A stretch of DNA of 64,000 nucleotides, from NCBI GenBank assembly GCA_027924585.1, contig BSBM01000191.1:992001-1056000 (forward strand), given 5' to 3'. Position 1 is the stretch's first letter. Each line of letters begins with the position of its first letter. The notes under the pieces were generated by a model that did not search any database, was not told where the DNA came from, and saw only the letters and a program-made list of their open reading frames with translations. Shown here piece by piece: positions 56,482-64,000 of this stretch. The position numbers were made by a program, and so were the translations under genes. The DNA comes from Larix kaempferi. Lineage: Eukaryota > Streptophyta > Pinopsida > Pinales > Pinaceae.

Positions 56482-59400
56482 TGTCACCTACCCAAATTTC
56501 TAAACATTATTAATTATTTGCAAAAATACTTTATGTTAAATTAATTACAAGTTTTGTAATTATGATCAATTTTGATCATGGATGATTGTAATTACTGAAT
56601 ATTATTATTTAAATAAATTCATTAGGAGACGAACACTCAGGAGGACCGTTGAATGAGTGTTCACTAACCCACTAGGAGGAATGGAAGTTGTTGGAAGGAA
56701 TGCGACACATGGCACCAGTTACATCACACCACTAACTATTGGTTATTGGACAACTTCCCCTTAAATAGGGCATTATCCCTCAGGTGGAGGGAGTGAGCAA
56801 GCAACTCATTTAATGACCTAGTAACATCTGAAAAGGCCTAGGCAGCCTATAAAGGCAAATTCAAATTGGGTAGGCAGCCCTTAATCAACATTTCTGTAGA
56901 ATATTTTCCTCTTTCAAATCAGGTGATTTCAAGAGAGATTCGAATAAGGGAGATTAGTGGTGATTGAAAACTGAGTTTTTAATTATTATTGAAGAGAAAC
57001 AGAGTTACAGGAGCAAGTCTTTTGGACTGCTACCTATTGAAGATTCAGAAGATTACTACAACAAGAAGAAGCCCATATTCCTGAAGCTTCTTCCTCCTGG
57101 TGGTTCAGCGAACATGCTCGGGGGTCCTAAGACAGTATTTGACTGTTTTCGGGAGTTTGGTTGGGTGGAACGGTCTTCCTGAGTTGTTTGTTTCCCTACA
57201 GGTTTAATCAGGTTCTACAATTTCTTCTTATTTAATTTCTGTTATGTTTTAACAATATTTTCTGTGTTTCTGTTTTTGAAAGAAAAATCTAATCCTAGAA
57301 TTGTTCTAAGTCTGAATGTTTAATTTTAATGGCGAAGATGAATTGATAAATCAATATCCCCATTTTTCCACATGCTATTTGGTAGCATCGTACTCTAGTA
57401 GAGATATGCAAATTAAAATAGAATAGAAGATAGGCAATTTGTGCCATTGAATTCAATAGCTAGATAATAATCTAGTATGCATCAGTTTCTGTTCTTAAGT
57501 TAACTAATTGTAGAGGGTCTATATAATATTTAATATATATAATATTCCTCATTATTATAATGATCAGACAATTAAATAATTCTCATGCAATCATCGTACA
57601 AGACACATAAATTATGTCCATGAAAGGTAGATGAATTACACACTATACATTGTTTTGAGATTACTAACATTGAATAAAATATTCTTGATTATAAGCTGGA
57701 AAACAATAGTTTTTCACACATATTTCATATGCATATATTTCACTCACACACAGTTTCATTATAATTATTACACCAACATTTTATGTATAGGAAATTAATT
57801 TATAGATAGAATTATAGTTTACACAGTCTTCACGAATTTTTGCACTATGCATTCATATTTCTTTCATTTTCTATAGTACTGTTATATTATCTAGAAATTC
57901 AATAAAAGATAAGAATTTATCGAACACAACTATCAACATCATGTATTTATTCTTTCTTTGGATCTGCTAACATTGGTTCAGCACACCTTTCTCATCTTAA
58001 CGTTGAATTTTATTTACACAGAACCCTTATCATCCACAAATTATCCAAACTCTAAGCTAGCTCGATAAACATTGTAGTAACCTTCAGCATGAATACGATT
58101 TATAACATCAACTTACAATTTCCAAGCTAACAAACTACATAGCTATACAACGTTTTAAAACATACAATGTATTACAAAAGGAGTATAATTCTTACACACA
58201 GATTGATCCCTCGGCTCTCTATCTTACAGTCACAAACATTTCGAAAAACAAGTCGAATCTCATAAAAACCTCAACATTACCACAGCATAACTTCTAAAAC
58301 AAAGACGAAGCTCGAGCAACATTTATAATATGTTTTTAACAAGAAACGAAGTTACACAGGGTTTATCCCAAATTTTCCAATAGGCAAAAGAGCCGAATAT
58401 TCAAATCGACGAGTTAAATCTCCAGTCGACAAACAACAAGTTTTCAAAATACAACACCAAAGTATCACTGTTAACAATCGTGTTTCGAAGACTTCCCAAA
58501 CCACCTTCAATGATAGAGCCACGACACAGACGAAGGGCACTATGAGGGTATGGAAGACCCGAAGCTTATCGGTGTAAGAGTGCGAGGTTTTCCTTTCACC
58601 ATACCCTAGCCAGACGTCCTGTTTACACCCTGCAACTAACATTAAACTAGAGTTAGACATCTGATACTTTTTATAAACCAATTTTTTTTTAAATGCAAAT
58701 AGCTTTGCTAAAATGAAAAGCTTACCCCCATACCTTGATGAGGACATTGTCACGAACGACACCAAGGAGCCACTATCCTCGCCTAAACTCTGTATTTTTT
58801 CCCTCATTTTCACTCTTGCTTGTCTCAGAGATATTAAAATATAAAACTATAACCTTCGAACCAGAGAATCTGTCTTTTTAAAACCACTTCACCATCACAG
58901 TAAAGAAACCTGCAATGTCAACTTAAGGAGAAGGTCTCGGGTTCGAAACCCTTGCAAACTTCCTACCCAGACTTCGGCAGTCTGTCGGCCACCCCAGCTG
59001 AAACAATAGCATAGTGAATCAATTACCAAGTCTTAACCCTTTTTCCACGATAGATTTTAGGGTTTCATCCGACGGTTGAGGTTCATCACCATTGACGGTC
59101 TCCACATTGCCAACAAACTAAGCTTTGGTACAAACAACGTCCGCATTAAATACCAAACCTACCTTACAGGTTTACAATGCCACCATGGCACACAATGGAG
59201 CATGCACAACTAATGCGTGGTGTATTAATCCTACACATCAATGAGTTTGGAGACATCACGTCTACCTGGAACAATGGACATCCAACTCGGCAGAGACACA
59301 ACACCGAGCCTTTAATACAGGATCAATACATGATCTCTATTGCAGCTCGAGACCGGCACCATTAAATGAACCAGCAACCTGTCAAGTTTCATTTTAAATG

Positions 59401-60712
59401 CCTGTCAGCATCCTCGACGTGACTTCAAAACCCTGCATTAATTCGCCACAGTATTATAAATACAATGCAAAGATTTCATTATATTATTGTACATTATTAT
59501 TATAGTTTCGATATAATACAATGTAATAACGAATTACAAACTATTTATATAGTTTAGGGATAATCAAATGTTTGCTCTTTATTACCTTAAGTTTCGATTT
59601 GAGTATATAATGTCGATAATAAACCAAAAATCGACATAGTCACACCACTATGTACATAGGACTTGAATAGACCATAATATGAAATAATAGTTAATCTTTT
59701 ATGTAAATGATTATTATTCAATTGTTATAAATGCCTAGTCTTTGGGAAGGACTATTTTTTATTATTAAGACCTAAATAATTATAGTAGAGAATAGGAATG
59801 GTTAACCATAAGTCTTTAAAGTTAATTTAAAAGTGTTGTATAAAAACTCACATACAATTATGCTATCACATATAGTTTGGTATCTTGGAACAATAAGTTC
59901 TCCGGATTCCTACCCACTTTTGGTACAGTATTATCCTAGTACTACTAATTAAATGACGACAACAAAGCAGTTGATACAATGACGACAACAAAGCAGCTAG
60001 CACAATGACGACGACAAAGCAGCTAGCACAATGATGACGACAAAGCAGCTAGCAAAATGACGACAATAGAACCAACTAGTATAATGACGACTACAGTGAC
60101 GATGTTTATTAAATTGATACAAGACAAACCTTGGAAAGTTGAAGAGCAAGCACGTGAACCGTACCTGTATGCTTATACATTTGCAACAGCCTCTATTGAT
60201 TCTATTTTATTTTCATATGATGAAATTGAACTCACGCTATTTGGAATTTATGGCAATCATGAAAACTACTTACCTGTTGTCTGCACATAGAACAGGTCCA
60301 ATGTTTTAGCATTATAGCTAAGTAAGCTCGGGGCCCCTCATAGGACTCCCTTGGGCAGCAAAGAAGCAAACTGTCAGTATCGTCTCAAAGAAATATTTCC
60401 ACATTACACTTCTAACCTGGCATTTCATTATTACATATTTCATACATTGCATTGCTTTAAAAGGTGTCGCATCAAAAATCTAATCTAACCATGCATTTAA
60501 CTATCTTAATGATAGAGGTTACGAATATAATTAAGTTGTCACTGACGCATTAGTTTCCTCAGAAATATATTGGTGTTTAGTACAAACAACTGTTAGTTAA
60601 CATTGTTACTTTCAGCAATTGTTATCTTCCGCAATGATGAATTATTATAAATTAAGTTAATTTTTCCGTTAATAAAAAAATTTAATTTTTTACGAAAATA
60701 TGGGATGTTACA
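56482..60712. mobile_element. 4,231-bp TG...CA element, probably a long solo LTR
   Basis: It begins TGTCACCTACCCAAATTTC and ends ATATGGGATGTTACA, with a 5-bp duplication on both sides. Both ends are LTR-like, and the terminal TGTnAC..CCC / GGGATGTTACA are imperfect inverted repeats. I see no second copy of either end inside, no primer site, no purine tract and no polyprotein, which favours a solo LTR of a long-LTR family; a decayed non-coding element is the alternative. A TATA-like TTAAATAGG lies near 56762. Orientation is unresolved. ORFs at 56964, 58352, 59177 and 60057 have no recognisable domain. Confidence 0.75.
59952..60095. repeat. 26-bp tandem repeat, five to six copies
   Basis: The unit AATGACGACAACAAAGCAGC plus TAGCAC repeats with small changes. 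It lies inside the 4.2-kb element. The 60057-60290 ORF starts in its last copies. Confidence 0.9.
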
Positions 60713-61200
60713 TGGGTTTACTTCTTGAAGAACAAAGATGAAGTGTTTGATAAGTTCAAGGAATTCAAAGCCTTGATGGAAAATTAAATTGATAAGAAGA
60801 TCAAGACCTTCAGATCCGACAATGGCGGAGAATTCACTTTAGGAGATTTCAAGAAGTTATGCAATGATTCAGGGATTAAGAGGGAGTTGATTGCTCCTTA
60901 CAATCCACAACAGAGTGGAGTTGCATAAAGGAAGAATCGAACAATCATGGAAGCAGCACGGGAAATGCTGCATGACCAGGATCTGCCTATGCATCTATGT
61001 GCAGAAGCAGCCAGGATAGTTGTATATATGCAGAACAGAACACCACACAAGATATTGGACAACAAGACACCAGAAGAGGTTTTCTCTGGTAAGAAACCTG
61101 AAGTCAGCCATCTCAGAATATTTGGTTGTCCAGTATACACTCATGTCCCAAAGGAAAAGAGGACCAATCTAGATCCTTTATGAAAGAAGGGTATTTTTGT
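60713..61200 (+). pseudogene. Copia-2 integrase, remainder
   Basis: After TGGGT the frame resumes with YFLKNKDEVFDKFKEF, a stop at 60785, the second acidic site SDNGGEF, and QQSGVA followed by TAA exactly where the catalytic Glu codon stands in Copia-1. It then continues through MEAAREMLHDQDLPMHL and SHLRIFGCPVYTH to a TGA near 61181. Confidence 0.9.
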
Positions 61201-62480
61201 GGGTTACAGTGAAAGCTCAAAGGCTTACAGAATATACTTTCTAGGGTTCAAGAATATTGATGTTAGCAGGGATGTAACATTTGATGAAAACTCAGCATTC
61301 ATCAAATCAAGGAAGACACCTGTTGAATATCATGAAGAACCAAAGGAAACCAAATTTCAAGACACTACCATGACTGAAGCAATTCCAGATGCTGATCATG
61401 AAATTGAAGATCCACAAGAACCTGTAGATCCACCTCGTGAGAAGGACTCTCACAAGAGGAAACCTGCATGGGATAGAGATCTCATTCAAGATGCAGAAAG
61501 ATATGGCATTCCAGAAGAAGAACACAGAGCAAAGAAGAGAACTAGATCACATACTAGCTATGTTGCTTTACTCTGTGATATTATGAACAAAGGACCTTCT
61601 AGTTATGAAGAGGTAGCGGAAAGAAAGAATGGAAGGATGCCATGGTCGAGGAATATCATTCGATCATGAAGAATGATGTTTGGGATGTGGTCCCAAGACC
61701 TTATGGGAAGTCTGTTGTGACTTCCAAATGGATCTACAAGATCAAGTATGCTGCAGATGGCAACGTAGAGAAATACAAAGCGAGATTTGTAGCTCGTGGC
61801 TTCTCCTAGAAAGAAGGAATCGACTATGAAGAAACTTTTTCTCCTGTATCCAGATACACTTCCATTAGATCAATACTTGCTCTGGATGTAGTGATGAAAT
61901 GGAAGATACACTAGATGGATGTCAAGACTGATTTCTTGAATGGTGTAGTCGAGGAGGAAGTATATGTGGAGTAGCCACTCGGTTTCGAGACACATGACGG
62001 GATGTCATATGTGTGCAGGATGAAGAAAGCCTTGTATGGATTGAAGCAAGCTCCTAGGACTTGGTAGTAGGATAGACAGCTTTCTATCCAGTTTGGGCTT
62101 TACCAAGAGTAAAGCAGATTCCAACCTTTACTACAAGGTTGACGAAGGCAATCCTGTGATACTACTGTTGTATGTAGATGATCTGTTTGTAACAGGTAAT
62201 GATAGTTTGATTGCCGATACCAAGAGGAAGCTTGCAGCCGAGTTTGAGATGAAGGACTTGGGGATGATGCACTATTTTCTAGGAATGGAGGTGTGGCAGA
62301 GTACATATGGAATCTCCCCTGGACAAGGGATGTATGCATTAGAGATCCTGAAGAGGTTCGGGATGATGGACTGCAAGGCCATGGCCACACCTATGGCATC
62401 GAACCTGAAGCTTCTGTGTGATGCTTCATTTGATCCGGTTGATGTCACCGTGTATCGTTAGCTGATTGGGTCCTTGATGT
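61201..62480 (+). pseudogene. Copia-2 reverse transcriptase
   Basis: It contains GYSESSKAYRIYF, a frameshift near 61620, WIYKIKYAADGNVEKYKARF, stops near 61808, 61913 and 61972, MDVKTDFLNG, LKQAPRTW, a second frameshift near 62075, and the catalytic YVDDLFVTG at about 62170-62195. The motif is preserved although the frame is broken at least twice. Confidence 0.9.
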
Positions 62481-63106
62481 ACCTGATGAACATGAGACCC
62501 GATATTTTCTTTGTGGTGAACACATTGAGCCAATTCCTGATGGATCCCAGAGGTGTTCACCTAGTTGGCATAAAGCATATTTTGAGGTACCTAAAGGGTA
62601 CAGTTGATTATGGGCTCAAGTATGATGCGAATCAAAAGTTTAACATGGAAGTTTATGTTGATTCAGACTGGGCGGGTAGTGTTGCCGATAGGAAGAGCAC
62701 ATCTGGGTGTTGCTTCAATATGGGATCAGGGGTGATCTATTGGCTTAGCAAGAAGCATTCCTACGTAGAACTGAGTACAGCTGAAGCAGAGTATGTTGTA
62801 GCTTGTTCGGCTAGTTGTGAGGCAGTATGGCTCTGGAAGCTACTATCTGAGTTATTTGATCTCTCGTTGGATGCTACTGGTATTTTTTGTGACAACTAGA
62901 GTTGTGTGAAGCCGTATGGGAACCCGGTGTTCCATGACAGGTCGAACCGCATTGAGATCAAATATCACTATATCATGGATATGGTGCAGAAAGGAGCAGT
63001 GAAGCTCCTATATGTTACAATGGATGAGCAGGTTGCAGATGTGCTGACGAAACCACTAGCCAGAGTGAAGTTCGAGTACTTCAGAGAGAGGCTTGGTGTT
63101 CTTTAG
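62481..63106 (+). pseudogene. Copia-2 RNase H and polyprotein end
   Basis: HILRYLKGTVDYG and VYVDSDWAGS, then DRKSTSGCC, TAEAEYVVACSA and CDN mark RNase H, including Asp, Glu and Asp of its active site. A TAG follows CDN (62897), where Gln is usual. The C-terminal tail ends YFRERLGVL at a TAG near 63104, the natural end of the polyprotein in this family. Confidence 0.9.
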
Positions 63107-64000
63107 ATTGACGACACTTCGAGAAAGAAGTGATGGACACATTTGTAGGAGCCATTCCAAGCATGGTGATAGGAGGATCCTTCCCATGGCTTTGGATATA
63201 AGCGCTGGATGATGAGCATTAGGACGATGTTATATTTTCTGCTCTGTATGATCAGTTGGATCATTTATATATGTATGTATACATCATGTTGGATGCTGGA
63301 TATGATCAGTTGGATCATTTATATGTATGTATGTATGCATCATGTTGGATGCTGGATATGATCAGTTGGATCATTTATATGTATGTATGTATGCATCATG
63401 TTGGATGATGGATATGATCAGTTGGATCATGAGTATGTATCTCTAGATGTATCAGGAGGATACATTGTATGATCAGGTAGATCATGTATGTTGATATGAA
63501 TCGGGTATGATCAGGTGGATCATGTGTATTAGGTGGATACATTGTATGATCACGTAGATCATGTATGATGATATGTATCAGGAAGATACTGTGTATGCAT
63601 CAGATGGATGCATTGTATGGTCAGGATGATCATAGATGATGAGCTTCAGGATGTTTCTCCAGATGACATGCATCAGGACAATGCAGTGATGATGATCAGG
63701 ATGATCATGCGTACATCAAGATGATGTATGGTGAGTATCAGGATGATACTCTGTGGCCATGGAACAGGTTGTGCATATGAGCATGTAAGTTGACCTAGGA
63801 GATCCTATAGGTCGGAGTTGTGTGCCTGTAACAGCCTGGGATGCTCTTTTTAGGAATTGCTATGAGAGGAAATATAATAGCACCCTGGGAGATCCTATAG
63901 GTTGGAGCTATGTGCCCGTAACATCTTGGGATGCTCTTTCGAGGTTTTGTCCATTGGCATATAATAAAGCCCTAGGAGATCCTATATGTCGGAGCTGTGT
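63107..64000 (+). repeat. Copia-2 3' untranslated region with two tandem arrays
   Basis: Four copies of a 56-bp unit (GATATGATCAGTTGGATCAT with GTATGTATG) lie at about 63247-63430. They are followed by a degenerate GGATGATCA / TGATCAGG(T/A)GGATCAT stretch to about 63740. Then come two and a half copies of a roughly 88-bp unit (CTAGGAGATCCTATAGGTCG ... GGGATGCTCTTT) from 63795 to the edge. The last unit also occurs in the Copia remnant at 13420. No gene is present. Confidence 0.85.

Larger units (their letters stand above)
54084..64000 (+). mobile_element. Copia-2: plus-strand relative of Copia-1, split by a younger insertion
   Basis: It starts with a family LTR, followed by gag, protease, integrase, reverse transcriptase, RNase H and a 3' untranslated region; the 3' LTR is beyond the window. 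It is about 80-90 % like Copia-1 by eye at protein level. It is inserted in Copia-3 gag, and its integrase is split by the 4,231-bp element at 56482. It is more decayed than Copia-1: the primer site is deleted, the protease Asp is changed, and stops and frameshifts occur throughout. Confidence 0.93.

Noticed and set aside
58352-58813. 153-codon minus-strand ORF in the 4.2-kb element
   Set aside because: No recognisable domain; a single frame of this length is plausible by chance in 4.2 kb and no second exon or promoter was evident.
58925-58965. tRNA-like B-box sequence GGTTCGAAACCC
   Set aside because: No acceptor stem, anticodon arm or A box fits around it; it lies inside the 4.2-kb element and is best seen as chance or a very old SINE trace.

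Overview
The window reads as a transposon-dense, AT-rich intergenic block from a large plant nuclear genome. Evidence is the plant-type Copia polyproteins, a plant CACTA (En/Spm) element with TNP2-type and Ptta/En/Spm-type transposase remnants, and host gene fragments with plant-style introns. I cannot name the species. A large-genome gymnosperm or fern would fit, but that is inference. No intact host gene, rRNA gene, tRNA gene or CRISPR array is visible.

Left part (1-14444): a minus-strand Copia element (Copia-1) enters from the left edge and ends at its 5' LTR (4321-4925). It sits inside the 3' LTR of a minus-strand, apparently non-coding LTR element (about 4926-13419). That element also carries a solo LTR of the Copia-1 family (6780-7386, target duplication TATTA). 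The non-coding element was itself inserted into the 3' end of an older plus-strand Copia of the same family, whose 3' LTR is 13744-14444.

Middle left (14445-26484): old intergenic DNA with two decayed host-type genes. One is a minus-strand, arginine/serine-rich, CCCH-zinc-finger-like gene (about 17.5-19.7 kb). The other is a plus-strand fragment of the CCR4-NOT scaffold NOT1 (22.2-23.9 kb). A block of inverted GCTATAGCGACG-type motifs (25922-26484) cuts off a third Copia.

Right part (26485-64000): an older minus-strand Copia of another family (Copia-3) is split by a 24,259-bp CACTA transposon (28098-52356). The CACTA has CACTAG ends, 24/30 matching inverted termini, palindromic subterminal motifs and a TGA target duplication. 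Copia-3 resumes at 52357 and is split again by a plus-strand Copia-2 (54084 to the right edge). Copia-2 is split in its integrase by a 4,231-bp TG...CA element with target duplication TGGGT (56482-60712).

The CACTA interior is the most unusual part. A decayed TNP2 gene (28.5-33.2 kb) is followed by about 11 kb of tandem arrays (periods near 358, 357 and 171 bp, plus microsatellites) and a hAT-like fragment. Next comes a plus-strand gene whose first visible exon encodes a SET (histone-lysine-methyltransferase-type) domain. That exon is followed by six very short in-phase exons (63, 60, 60, 60, 90, 60 nt) repeated about every 173 bp, and then by Ptta/En/Spm-type transposase exons. Every exon checked is in phase 0, so SET domain, repeated exons and transposase-like part look like one gene. 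All six in-frame stops checked in the SET and repeat exons are explained by C-to-T changes (CGA to TGA, CAA to TAA, CAG to TAG), which suggests methylation-driven decay of a once-intact reading frame.
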